Shown here one piece after another: positions 26,292-34,910 of a DNA stretch of 46,697 nucleotides. Within the stretch, counting starts at the first letter, position 1. Each line of letters starts with the position of its first letter. Made by a program: the position numbers and the translations under genes. Source of the stretch: Beijerinckiaceae bacterium (lineage in GTDB: Bacteria > Pseudomonadota > Alphaproteobacteria > Rhizobiales > Beijerinckiaceae); assembly GCA_947456505.1 (NCBI GenBank), contig CANGTC010000013.1, forward strand, positions 1-46,697, given 5' to 3'. The notes below the pieces were generated by a model, which did no database searches, had not been told where the DNA came from, and was given only the letters and a program-made list of their open reading frames with translations.

Positions 26292-27346
26292 CCCAAAGGC
26301 TGACCATCCGCAAACCCGACGACTGGCACCTGCATGTGCGCGACAACGAGATGATGCGCGCTGCGCTGCCCTATACCGCGCGCAATTTCGGCCGCGCGAT
26401 CCTCATGCCCAACCTCCTGCCGCCCGTGCGCACCACGGCGGAGGGCGCTGCCTATCGCCAGCGGGCGCTGGTGGCCTTGCCTGCGGGCTCCACCTTCACG
26501 CCTCTGATCACGTGCTACCTCACCGATGACACCGATCCCGATGATGTCGAGCGCGGCTTCAAGGAGGGCGTCTTCACGGCGGTGAAGCTCTATCCCGCCA
26601 ACGCCACCACCAATTCGGCGGCGGGCGTCACCGATTACAAGCTCATCGAGCGTGTGCTGGCGCGCATGGAAAAGATCGACATGCGCTTGTTGATCCATGG
26701 CGAGGAGGTTGATCCAACCGTCGATGTGTTCGACCGCGAGGCTGTCTTCATCGAGCGCAAGCTCATTCCCATGACGAAGCAGTTTCCGGGCCTGAAGATC
26801 GTGCTCGAACATCTCTCCTCGAAAATCGGCGTCGAGTATATCCGCTCCGCCGGTGGACAGGTCGGCTCTTCGATCACCCCCTATCATCTGCAACTCAATC
26901 GCACGGATTGGCTGGGCTGGGGCAATCGCCCCTATATGTATTGCATGCCCGTCATCAAGACCGAGGCGGATCGGCTTGCCCTGCGCGACGCTGCGACCTC
27001 TGGCGAATCCTGCTTCTTTCTAGGCACGGATTCGGCGCCCCATTCGGTCGCCAAAAAGCTCGCGACCACTGGCGCCGCAGGCCTCTTTAATGCGCCCGTC
27101 GCCATCGAAACCTATGCGCAGGTCTTTGAAGAGGACGGCAAGCTGCATAACCTCGAAGCCTTCGCCTCTTTGAATGGCCCGAAGCATTATGGCTTGCCGC
27201 CGAACGAAGAGACGATCACGCTGGAGAAGGTCTCCTGGATCGCCCCTGAGCAGGTGGATGTGGAAGGGCCCGAGGAACGCGCGCTTGTCTATCGCGGGGG
27301 CGAGTCCATCCCCTGGCGCGTGGTTCACGAGGGGCAGGGGGGCTGA
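26288..27346 (+). CDS. pyrC: Dihydroorotase-type (class II, PyrC-like) cyclic amidohydrolase
   Basis: The 352-residue protein matches E. coli-type dihydroorotase in length and along its whole sequence. Both metal sites are present: H14 and H16 (WHLHVRD), Lys100 for carboxylation (VKLYPANATT), H137, H175 and D248 (GTDSAPH). Residues that hold the dihydroorotate carboxylate in the known enzyme are also present (R18, N42, H252), as is the TTNS flexible loop. It could therefore be a true pyrimidine-synthesis enzyme. However, it is locked by a 4-bp overlap to a molybdenum hydroxylase and by TGAATG to an amidase, and no other pyr gene is near. I infer a catabolic role: opening a carboxylated cyclic imide or amide. 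The symbol reflects homology only. Confidence 0.9.
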   Translation: MTQRLTIRKPDDWHLHVRDNEMMRAALPYTARNFGRAILMPNLLPPVRTTAEGAAYRQRALVALPAGSTFTPLITCYLTDDTDPDDVERGFKEGVFTAVKLYPANATTNSAAGVTDYKLIERVLARMEKIDMRLLIHGEEVDPTVDVFDREAVFIERKLIPMTKQFPGLKIVLEHLSSKIGVEYIRSAGGQVGSSITPYHLQLNRTDWLGWGNRPYMYCMPVIKTEADRLALRDAATSGESCFFLGTDSAPHSVAKKLATTGAAGLFNAPVAIETYAQVFEEDGKLHNLEAFASLNGPKHYGLPPNEETITLEKVSWIAPEQVDVEGPEERALVYRGGESIPWRVVHEGQGG

Positions 27347-28666
27347 ATGGCTGCCACGCGCGCACCCAACGAATTATCCGCCATCGAGGCCGCGCAACGC
27401 ATCGCGTCGGGCGAGCTGACCTGCGAGGCGCTGGTGCGCGCCTGTCTCGACAGGGCCGAGGCGCGCGAGAGCGAGGTGGGGGCTTTCTCTTTCCTTGATC
27501 CCAAGCTCGCCATCGAGACGGCGCGGCGCATGGATCAGGCGACTGGTCCGCGCGGCCCGCTCCATGGCCTGCCCGTCGGCGTGAAGGATGTGCTCGACAC
27601 TGATGATATGCCGACCGGCATGGGCTCGCCCATCTATGCCGGTCATCGCACGCGCACGGATGCGGCGATTGTCGCGAAAACCCGCGCGGCTGGGGGTCTC
27701 GTGCTCGGCAAGACGGTGACTTGCGAATTTGCAGGCGCGGCGCCCGGCGGCACGCGCAACCCCCATGATCTCTCGCGCACGCCCGGCGGCTCCTCGAGCG
27801 GGTCTGCGGCGGCGGTCGCGGACTTCATGGCGCCGCTCGCCTTCGGCACGCAAACCGGCGGCTCCATGCTGCGTCCCGCGTCCTTCTGCGGCATCGTCGG
27901 CTACAAGCCGACCTATGGAACCTTCAGTCGGCAGGGGCTCAAATTCGCCGCTGAAAATCTAGACACCATCGGCCTTTTCGGGCGGACGGTGGAAGATGTG
28001 TTCTACTTCGCCGACGCGCTGCTGCATCGCCCCTATGCGCCGCCAGCGCCCCTGACGCGGCCACGCCTTGGGCTCTGCCGCACCTTCCTGTGGGAGGCGA
28101 AGGCGCAGCCTGAGATGCGCGCCGCGCTTGAGGCGGCGGCGCGGCAGGCCGAAAAGGCGGACGCCATCGTCACCGAGTTCGATCTGCCCGCAGGCTTCGC
28201 TGACCTTTCGCCCGCGCGCGACATCATCAATGACTTCGAACGCACCCGGTCCATGACCTGGGAATGGGCGCATCATCGCGAAGCCATTTCGCCCCAGCTC
28301 ACGGGGGCCATCGAGTCCGGCCTCAAGATCTCCTTCGAGACCTATGCAGCCGCCCTGCGCCGCGCCGAAACCCTCCGCCGTGAGCTGGATGTGCTGCTTG
28401 GCGATGTGGATGGGCTCATTGCGCCTTGTGTGAATGGCGAGGCGCCGGTAGGCCTGCACTATACCGGCGATCCCGCCCTGCAGGGGCTCTGGACCATCCT
28501 GCATGTTCCAACCCTGGCGCTTCCAGCCGCGCGCGGTCCATCCGATATGCCCCTCGCCATTCAGATCGTGGCGCCCCGCGATTCTGACCGCACCCTTTTC
28601 GCCCTCGCCGCCTGGCTGCGTGACGCAGCTGGCGTTCACCTTCCACAGCCCCACAAGGGATCCTGA
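27347..28666 (+). CDS. Amidase-signature family hydrolase
   Basis: The 439-residue enzyme has the Ser-cisSer-Lys triad region of the amidase signature family: Lys80 (LPVGVKDVLDT), the Gly/Ser-rich loop RTPGGSSSGSAAAVA (cis-Ser about 149) and the nucleophile Ser173 in TQTGGSMLRPA. The usual Asp before TGGS is Gln here, a mild deviation. Such enzymes release ammonia from amides. The start directly abuts the PyrC-type stop (TGAATG), so the two are coupled. In context it would deaminate the open-chain amide made by ring opening (inference). No signal peptide is seen. Confidence 0.9.
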   Translation: MAATRAPNELSAIEAAQRIASGELTCEALVRACLDRAEARESEVGAFSFLDPKLAIETARRMDQATGPRGPLHGLPVGVKDVLDTDDMPTGMGSPIYAGHRTRTDAAIVAKTRAAGGLVLGKTVTCEFAGAAPGGTRNPHDLSRTPGGSSSGSAAAVADFMAPLAFGTQTGGSMLRPASFCGIVGYKPTYGTFSRQGLKFAAENLDTIGLFGRTVEDVFYFADALLHRPYAPPAPLTRPRLGLCRTFLWEAKAQPEMRAALEAAARQAEKADAIVTEFDLPAGFADLSPARDIINDFERTRSMTWEWAHHREAISPQLTGAIESGLKISFETYAAALRRAETLRRELDVLLGDVDGLIAPCVNGEAPVGLHYTGDPALQGLWTILHVPTLALPAARGPSDMPLAIQIVAPRDSDRTLFALAAWLRDAAGVHLPQPHKGS

Positions 28667-28711
28667 AACACCGGCCCATCAGAGGCCAAAACTTGAACTG
28701 GAGTGAGATGC

Positions 28712-30205
28712 ATGTCCGAGAAATGGGATGTTATTGTCATTGGCGGCGGCAACGCCGCTTTCTGCGCAGCGCTCGCCGCGCAAGAGCGCGATCTGAAAAT
28801 TCTGATGCTGGAGCGCGCGCCTGAGGAAGAATCCGGCGGCAATTCGCGTTTCACCGCCGGCGCCTTCCGCATCGTTTACAACGGCGTCGATGACCTGCGC
28901 GCCCTCATGCCGGATGTGACCGATGAAGAGGCCGCAATCTCTGATTTCGGCACCTACACGAGCGATCAGTTCTTCGACGACATGTTCCGCGTCACGCGCT
29001 TTCGCACCCATGGCGATCTGTGCGAGCGCCTCGTCACCAAGTCCTATGAAGGCGTGATGTGGCTGCGCAGCAAGGGCATGCGCTTCCAGCCGATCTGGGG
29101 TCGTCAGGCCTACAAGATCAACGGTCGCTTCAAGTTCTGGGGCGGCCTGACCGTCGAGTCCTGGGGCGGTGGCCCCGGTCTCGTCGAGCAGCACACCACG
29201 ATCGCCAAGAAGCGCGGCATCGAGATTCGTTACGGCGCTCGCGCCCTCTCGCTGATCTATGACGGCCATGCGGTGCAGGGCGTGAAGGTCAAGCAGAACA
29301 ACGAAATCTATGACGTCTACGGCACCTCCGTCGTCATCGCGAGCGGCGGCTTTGAGTCCAATCCCGAGTGGCGCACCCGTTATCTCGGCCCCGGTTGGGA
29401 GCTCGCCAAGGTTCGCGGCACCCGCTTCAACACCGGTGACGGCCTCAAGATGGCCATCGACATCGGCGCCTCCACCTGCGGCAACTGGTCTGGCGGCCAT
29501 GCGGTTGGCTGGGACTATAATGCGCCGGAATATGGCGACCTCAGCGTGGGCGACAATTTCCAGAAGCATTCCTATCCCTGGGGCATCATGGTCAACGCCA
29601 CCGGCAAGCGTTTTGTCGATGAGGGCGCCGACTTCCGCAACTATACCTATGCACGCTATGGCCGCGTGATCCTCAACCAGCCCGACCAGTTCGCGTGGCA
29701 GGTCTTCGACAAGAAGATCATCCCCATGCTGCGCGACGAATATCGCATCAAGCGTGTCACCAAGGTCTCGGCCAATACGCTCGAGGAACTGGCGCACAAG
29801 CTGGAAGGCGTCGATCCCGAGGGCTTCCTGAAGGAGATCGCGGAATATAACGCCGCCGTGAAGACCGATGTGCCCTTCGATCCCAACGTCAAGGATGGTC
29901 GCTGCACTGAAGGCCTGCCGGTCAACAAGTCCAACTGGGCCAACACGATCTCTGAAGCGCCCTTCGAGGCCTATCAGGTCACCTGCGGCCTCACCTTCAC
30001 CTTCGGTGGTCTGCGCACGGTGGCCGATACGATGGAAGTGCTGGACGTCGATCACAATGTCATCCCCGGCCTCTATGCGGCGGGCGAGCTTGTGGGCGGC
30101 ATCTTCTACTTCAACTATCCCGGCGGTTCGGGCCTCACCTCGGGCACCGTGTTCGGCCGCACGGCGGGCGACGCGGCGGGCGATTACGCGCGCTCGAAAC
30201 GCTGA
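28712..30205 (+). CDS. TcuA-like FAD-dependent dehydrogenase (fumarate reductase flavoprotein family)
   Basis: The 497-residue flavoprotein begins with a dinucleotide fold (VIVIGGGNAAFCAAL, then LMLERAPEEESGGNSRF). It keeps the family blocks GKRFVDEGADFRNYTYARYGR, VTCGLTFTFGGLRT and IPGLYAAGELVGGIFYFNYPGGSGL. These are closer to the tricarballylate dehydrogenase (TcuA) branch than to fumarate reductase; the HHTMGG substrate-binding histidines of the latter are replaced by LTFTFGG. TcuA oxidises tricarballylate to cis-aconitate and needs the electron carrier TcuB, which is not in the window. ATG 28712 is chosen because GGAG lies 8 nt upstream; GTG 28703 is an alternative. The exact substrate is inferred. 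Confidence 0.85.
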   Translation: MSEKWDVIVIGGGNAAFCAALAAQERDLKILMLERAPEEESGGNSRFTAGAFRIVYNGVDDLRALMPDVTDEEAAISDFGTYTSDQFFDDMFRVTRFRTHGDLCERLVTKSYEGVMWLRSKGMRFQPIWGRQAYKINGRFKFWGGLTVESWGGGPGLVEQHTTIAKKRGIEIRYGARALSLIYDGHAVQGVKVKQNNEIYDVYGTSVVIASGGFESNPEWRTRYLGPGWELAKVRGTRFNTGDGLKMAIDIGASTCGNWSGGHAVGWDYNAPEYGDLSVGDNFQKHSYPWGIMVNATGKRFVDEGADFRNYTYARYGRVILNQPDQFAWQVFDKKIIPMLRDEYRIKRVTKVSANTLEELAHKLEGVDPEGFLKEIAEYNAAVKTDVPFDPNVKDGRCTEGLPVNKSNWANTISEAPFEAYQVTCGLTFTFGGLRTVADTMEVLDVDHNVIPGLYAAGELVGGIFYFNYPGGSGLTSGTVFGRTAGDAAGDYARSKR

Positions 30206-30225
30206 ACGCATCGGGAGAGTTGTGT

Positions 30226-31884
30226 ATGCCTAACACGATGCTGACATCTTTGGATGCTGTCCAGATGCGGGCCTTTTATGCGGCTGGCTATTGGCAGTCT
30301 GATACGATTTTCAGCAGCGCAAAGGCGCAGGCTGTCGCGCGGCCCGACAAGATCGCCATTCGCGATCGGTTTCGCGCGGTGACCTATTCGCAACTGATCG
30401 AGGCCGCCGACCGCCTCGCCGCCGATCTGGCGGCGAGCGGTTTGCGGGCGGGCTCGCGCGTCGCGGTCTGGTTGCCAAGCCGCATCGAGACTGCGGTGGC
30501 TCTGCTGGCCTGCTCGCGCAGCGGCTTCGTCTGCTGCCCCTCGCTGCATCGCGATCATACGGTGGGCGAAATTCGCGATCTCATGGTGCGCATGCGCGCC
30601 AGTGCGCTAATTTGCGAAACAGGCTATGGCGCGGATGCAGATCGCCGCGACATCATCGCTGAAGCTGCGGGCGTCAGCAGTCTGAAAAAGATCTATCGGC
30701 TCGATCCCTTGCGCGCCGAAACGACGGCGCTCTTCGCCGATCTGCCGGCTGTCGAGCCCCGGCCTGTTGATGAAAACCCGGATACGGTCGTCTATCTCGC
30801 CTTCACTTCCGGCACCACCGGCCAGCCAAAGGGCGTGATGCATACGGACAATACGCTGCTCGCCAATGCGCGCGCCCTGTCCCATGACTGGAGCCTTGGC
30901 GCGGAATCCGTGATCTATTCCATGAGCCCGCTCAGCCATAATCTGGGCTTCGGCGCCGCCATCATGACCTTTGCGCGGGGCGGCGAATTCGTCATTCATG
31001 ATGTGCCCAGAGGCGGAAGCCTGGTGGATCGCATCGTCGAGACCGGCGGCACCTTCATGATTGGCGTGCCGACCCACGCGATTGATCTTCTTGCGGAGGT
31101 GCAAAGGCGCGGCCTGCAGAAACTGGGACGCGTGATGGGCTTTCGCATCTCCGGCGCCTCTGTGCCGCCCAGCGTGGCGGCGGGGTTGCTAGCCCATGGC
31201 ATTGTGCCCCAGAGCGGCTTTGGCATGACGGAAGCTGGCTCCCATCACTACACCCTGCCCGGCGATGACGCGGAAACCATCTGCAACACATCAGGCCGCG
31301 CCTGCGATGGCTACGAGATCCGGATCTTCGATCAGGACAATGTCGACGTTGAATTGGGCCCCGGGCAAAACGGCCAGATCGGCGGGCGTGGCGCAAGTCT
31401 CATGCTCGGCTATTTCGATGATCAGGAGGTCACCGAATCCTCCTTCAATTCCACCGGCTGGTTCATGACCGGCGATATCGGCTGGATGGATGAAAAGGGC
31501 TATCTGCGCGTCACCGGCCGCAAGAAGGACATCATCCTGCGCGGCGGGCATAATATCTATCCTGCGAAGATCGAAGCGTTGGTGATGCAGCACGAAGGCA
31601 TCGAACGCGCCGCCGCCATCCCCGTGCCTGATGATCGTCTCGGCGAGAAGGTCTGCCTCTCGGTGGTCATGAGGCAGGGGCTGGAGTTGTCATGGGATGA
31701 TATCCTCGCCCATCTCGACCGCCTTGGCCTATCGAAATATGACATGCCCGAATATGTGCTCAAGCTTGATCAGATGCCGCTGACGCCCAGCGGCAAGATT
31801 CTGAAACGCGAGTTGGTGTCGGCCGTGGTCGATGGAAAGCTGACGCCCGAGCCTGTGCGGTTCAAGGCCGGTCAGTCAGTGTAA
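30226..31884 (+). CDS. AMP-forming acyl-CoA synthetase
   Basis: The 552-residue ANL-superfamily ligase activates a carboxylic acid as acyl-AMP and then acyl-CoA. All core motifs are present: the P-loop TSGTTGQPKGVMH, GFGMTEAG, TGDIGWMDEKGYLRVTGRKKD (hinge) and the C-terminal lysine in TPSGKILKREL. It resembles medium-chain and cyclohexanecarboxylate-type ligases more than benzoate ligases, but the substrate is open. ATG 30226 follows GGGAGA; an in-frame TTG 2 codons earlier is less likely. It is 20 bp after the TcuA-like gene. Confidence 0.92.
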   Translation: MPNTMLTSLDAVQMRAFYAAGYWQSDTIFSSAKAQAVARPDKIAIRDRFRAVTYSQLIEAADRLAADLAASGLRAGSRVAVWLPSRIETAVALLACSRSGFVCCPSLHRDHTVGEIRDLMVRMRASALICETGYGADADRRDIIAEAAGVSSLKKIYRLDPLRAETTALFADLPAVEPRPVDENPDTVVYLAFTSGTTGQPKGVMHTDNTLLANARALSHDWSLGAESVIYSMSPLSHNLGFGAAIMTFARGGEFVIHDVPRGGSLVDRIVETGGTFMIGVPTHAIDLLAEVQRRGLQKLGRVMGFRISGASVPPSVAAGLLAHGIVPQSGFGMTEAGSHHYTLPGDDAETICNTSGRACDGYEIRIFDQDNVDVELGPGQNGQIGGRGASLMLGYFDDQEVTESSFNSTGWFMTGDIGWMDEKGYLRVTGRKKDIILRGGHNIYPAKIEALVMQHEGIERAAAIPVPDDRLGEKVCLSVVMRQGLELSWDDILAHLDRLGLSKYDMPEYVLKLDQMPLTPSGKILKRELVSAVVDGKLTPEPVRFKAGQSV

Positions 31885-31913
31885 ATGTGATTGAAATCTC
31901 CGGGGAGACGAGA

Positions 31914-32930
31914 ATGCAAGCGGTTGTGGTGAGCGCATTCGGACCCTACCAGGACGCGCAGATCGCCGACATCCCCTGTCCGCAGATCGCGCCCCACGAA
32001 GTGCTGATCGAGGTGCGCGCTGCGCCGGTAAACTTCGTCGATCTCATCGTCATTGCAGGCAAGTATCAGTTTCTCCCCAAACTGCCCTTCACGCCTGGCA
32101 AGGGCCCTTCGGGCGTCGTGCGCAAGGTGGGCGCGGAGGTCTCTGACCTGAAGCCCGGGGACCGCGTGCTCGCCATGGCCGAGGTGGGCGGCTATGCACA
32201 ATTCGTCAATGTCGCTGCGAACCAATGCTACCGTTTGCCGGAGGCGCTCACATTCAGCCAGGCGGCGGCGATTTCGCTGACCTATGACACCTCATGGTTC
32301 GCGCTGCACGACCGTGCGCGGTTGGCTGCGGGCGAGACGGTGCTGGTTCTCGGCGCGTCAGGCGGCGTCGGCGGCGCAGCGATTCAATTGGCGAAGGCCA
32401 AGGGCGCGCGCGTGCTGGCGGCGGTGTCTTCGCCAGACAAGTTCGAGCGTTTGAAGCAGATGGGCGCCGACGCCATGGTGGATCTGTCGGCGCCAGATAT
32501 GAAGGAGTCGCTGCGCGAGCAGGTCTTCGCCTTGACCGATGGCAAAGGCGCCGATGTGATCATCGATCCCATTGGCGGCGATTTTTTTGATGCGGCGATC
32601 AGGGCGCTCGCCTGGCGTGGCCGGCTTGTGGTGATTGGCTTTGCTGCGGGTCGCATTCCCCAGATCAAGGTCAACTATCTCCTCGTCAAGAATATCGAAG
32701 TCTCCGGCCTGCAGGTCAGCGATTACCGCAAGCGCCGCCCCGAGCAGGTGGCCGAATGTTATCGCGATGTCTTCTCGCTTTTCGAGGCTGGGCGGCTGAC
32801 CATTCCTGAGCCGACGGAACTGCCGCTGGGCGACTTTCGCGAGGGCCTGCGCCTTGTGGACGAGCGAGCGGCTACGGGACGCATTTTGTTGATTCCGCCT
32901 CTGGCGACAGCCGAAGCGATCCCAGCATGA
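31914..32930 (+). CDS. MDR-family NAD(P)H:quinone oxidoreductase-like protein
   Basis: The 338-residue zinc-free medium-chain dehydrogenase/reductase has an N-terminal GroES-like part (APVNFVDLIVIAGKYQ, PFTPGKGPSGVV) and a Rossmann fold with LVLGASGGVGGAAIQLAK. The catalytic zinc ligands of alcohol dehydrogenases are absent. This subgroup reduces quinones, enones or enoyl-CoA double bonds. Start ATG 31914 follows GGGGAG; GTG 31887 is an alternative. A likely role is reduction of a double bond in a pathway intermediate, but this is inference. It overlaps the regulator gene by 4 bp. Confidence 0.9.
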   Translation: MQAVVVSAFGPYQDAQIADIPCPQIAPHEVLIEVRAAPVNFVDLIVIAGKYQFLPKLPFTPGKGPSGVVRKVGAEVSDLKPGDRVLAMAEVGGYAQFVNVAANQCYRLPEALTFSQAAAISLTYDTSWFALHDRARLAAGETVLVLGASGGVGGAAIQLAKAKGARVLAAVSSPDKFERLKQMGADAMVDLSAPDMKESLREQVFALTDGKGADVIIDPIGGDFFDAAIRALAWRGRLVVIGFAAGRIPQIKVNYLLVKNIEVSGLQVSDYRKRRPEQVAECYRDVFSLFEAGRLTIPEPTELPLGDFREGLRLVDERAATGRILLIPPLATAEAIPA

Positions 32931-33841
32931 GCTTTCGCTATGATGAAATCGGCAACAGGCTGAAGGCCTTTCGCATCGCCTCCGGATTGAGCGCGGATGA
33001 GATAGCCCGGCGCATCGGCATCTCGCGCACGGCGCTGTATCGGTTCGAGCGCGGGGAATTGGCGAAGATCGAAACGCTTGATAAACTCGCCGAGCTTCTA
33101 GGCGTTTCCATCCCCACCTTACTGGGTGTCGGGATCGAGTTCATCTCCTCAGCGGTCGCCTATTTCGAACGCTTGCGACAGATCGAGGAAGAGGCGCAGC
33201 ATATCATCGTGCTGGCCGGACCGATTTCCTTCTTGCTGGCCTCCCCCAATTTCGAGTCCATGCTTGAGCAATTGCTCATCGAGAGCATCTCGCCTGAACT
33301 CGCCAATGGAACCCGTCTGCTGGCGGATGTGCGGACCATTCTGGGTATTTTGAAACAACGCAAGGAGACTTTCTTGCGGCGCAGGCCTGCGGTGGTGAAT
33401 CTCATTTCAGGCCTCGAAATCGAACGGCTCTTGCGCAATGGCTTTGTGGGCAAGGCTCTGCTGCCGCCTGCAGAACATCAGAAGCGCGTGGCGCTGGCGC
33501 GCGCTGAGATCAAGCACTTTGCTGACCTTGTGGCGCAACAGCCCATCGGCGTGCAGATCGGCGTTGTGCGCGACGCGCTGCCGCAAACGGGCTTTCAGAT
33601 TTTTCGCCTGACGGATCGGCGCATCATGACCCTGAGTCCCTTCCGGCTTGGCGAAAACCCCAATGTGCGTGTGGGCGTGGCGATGATCACATCCGCCGAA
33701 GAGGCGCTCGCCCTGCATGAAAAGGCCGCCAACGAGATGTGGGAAAGCGCGCTCAAGGGGCAGGACGCGAGCAATTATCTGCGCAGCCTGATCGCCGCGA
33801 CGGAGGGCTCCGGCCCCAGTCGTCGCGCGGCGACGCAATAG
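32927..33841 (+). CDS. XRE-family transcriptional regulator
   Basis: The 304-residue regulator has an N-terminal XRE helix-turn-helix (about residues 5-60: IGNRLKAFRIASGLSADEIARRIGISRTALYRFERGE). A long C-terminal part of about 230 residues, possibly a ligand-sensing domain, has no motif that I recognise. Lying inside the operon and overlapping the MDR gene by 4 bp, it is a good candidate for the pathway-specific regulator, perhaps acting on the control region at 22270-22594. The effector is unknown. Confidence 0.88.
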   Translation: MSFRYDEIGNRLKAFRIASGLSADEIARRIGISRTALYRFERGELAKIETLDKLAELLGVSIPTLLGVGIEFISSAVAYFERLRQIEEEAQHIIVLAGPISFLLASPNFESMLEQLLIESISPELANGTRLLADVRTILGILKQRKETFLRRRPAVVNLISGLEIERLLRNGFVGKALLPPAEHQKRVALARAEIKHFADLVAQQPIGVQIGVVRDALPQTGFQIFRLTDRRIMTLSPFRLGENPNVRVGVAMITSAEEALALHEKAANEMWESALKGQDASNYLRSLIAATEGSGPSRRAATQ

Positions 33842-33868
33842 AGACAAAGAACAGGACGGGAGTTCGAT

Positions 33869-34855
33869 ATGGCGAAGCTCAAACTGACCCTCGCATGCGG
33901 CGACTACGAAATCATCAGGCCGCTGAAGGAGGGCACGGTCCAGCCTGATGGCATCGAGCTCAATGTGCTCACGGATATGGATTCCACCACACGCCACTGG
34001 CGATTTCTGCGCAATCAGGATTTCGACGTGGGCGAGGTCAGTTGCTCCTCCTATATCGCCTCCAAGGACAAGGGATTTCCCTTCGAGGCGATTCCGGTGT
34101 TTCTGCATCGTCGCTTCCGCCATGGCTTTGTCTTTGTCAACACGACCAAGGGCATCAAAACGCCGAAGGATCTCATTGGCCGCAAGGTGGGCCTCAAGCA
34201 ATATCAGTCCACCGCGATCCTGTGGCTGCGCGGCTTGCTCGACCATGAATATGGCGTGCCCTTCAAATCCATCGATTGGTACACGGAGTTGGCCGAAGCC
34301 ATCGATTTCACGCCCCCTCCCGGCTTGCGCCTGCAACGCATCCCCGATGACAAATCCATCGAGACAATGCTGGCTGAAGGCGAAGTGGATGCGCTCATTC
34401 ATCCTGATCTGATTCAGCCCCTGGTGGACAAGGATCCGCGCGTCGGGCGTCTGTTTCCAAATTACAAGCAGGAGGAGATGGCCTTCTTCCAGCGCACCGG
34501 CACTTTCCCCATCATGCATGTGATGGGGCTCAAGCAGGAGATCGTGGAAAAATATCGCTGGGCGGCGATGAACCTCTATCAGGCCTTCGAGAAGTCCAAG
34601 GACATCGCCATGAAGCGCATGGCCAATCCGCGCATTGCGCCGCTGGCCTGGTATCGCGAAGCCTGGGAAGAGCAGGAAGAGGTGCTGGGGCCCGACCCCT
34701 GGGAATATGGACTCACCGAGCACAACGCCAAACAGCTCGACCAGCTCGCCACCTTCGCCCACGAGCAGGGGCTCACCAACCGCAAGCTCACGTTGGACGA
34801 ACTCTTCCTTCCGGTGGCGCAGGGCCACAAGCGCGGCAAGGTGTTCCGAATCTGA
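33869..34855 (+). CDS. 4,5-dihydroxyphthalate decarboxylase-like protein (SBP fold)
   Basis: The 328-residue protein begins MAKLKLTLACGDYEIIRPLKEGTVQPDGIELN and continues FDVGEVSCSSYIASKDKG, the start typical of the 4,5-dihydroxyphthalate decarboxylase family, which has a periplasmic-binding-protein fold. It has no signal peptide, unlike every solute-binding protein nearby, so it should be cytoplasmic. That favours an enzyme removing CO2 from a ring diacid over a transport receptor. It is 27 bp after the XRE gene and 55 bp before the third hydroxylase. Many family members are uncharacterised, so the reaction is uncertain. Confidence 0.75.
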   Translation: MAKLKLTLACGDYEIIRPLKEGTVQPDGIELNVLTDMDSTTRHWRFLRNQDFDVGEVSCSSYIASKDKGFPFEAIPVFLHRRFRHGFVFVNTTKGIKTPKDLIGRKVGLKQYQSTAILWLRGLLDHEYGVPFKSIDWYTELAEAIDFTPPPGLRLQRIPDDKSIETMLAEGEVDALIHPDLIQPLVDKDPRVGRLFPNYKQEEMAFFQRTGTFPIMHVMGLKQEIVEKYRWAAMNLYQAFEKSKDIAMKRMANPRIAPLAWYREAWEEQEEVLGPDPWEYGLTEHNAKQLDQLATFAHEQGLTNRKLTLDELFLPVAQGHKRGKVFRI

Positions 34856-34872
34856 CCGCCATAGACTGCTCA

Positions 34873-34903
34873 TTCGCGAATAAAGCGCACCTCGAAATTC
34901 GAG
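34873..34903 (+). promoter_or_regulatory. Two palindromes ahead of hydroxylase cassette 3
   Basis: TTCGCGAA (34873-34880) and CTCGAA-A-TTCGAG (34891-34903) lie in the widest gap of the operon, 8-38 bp before the cassette 3 start at 34911. They could be an operator or an RNA hairpin that sets internal expression. No clear -35/-10 pair is visible. Confidence 0.35.
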
Positions 34904-34910
34904 ATCAAAA

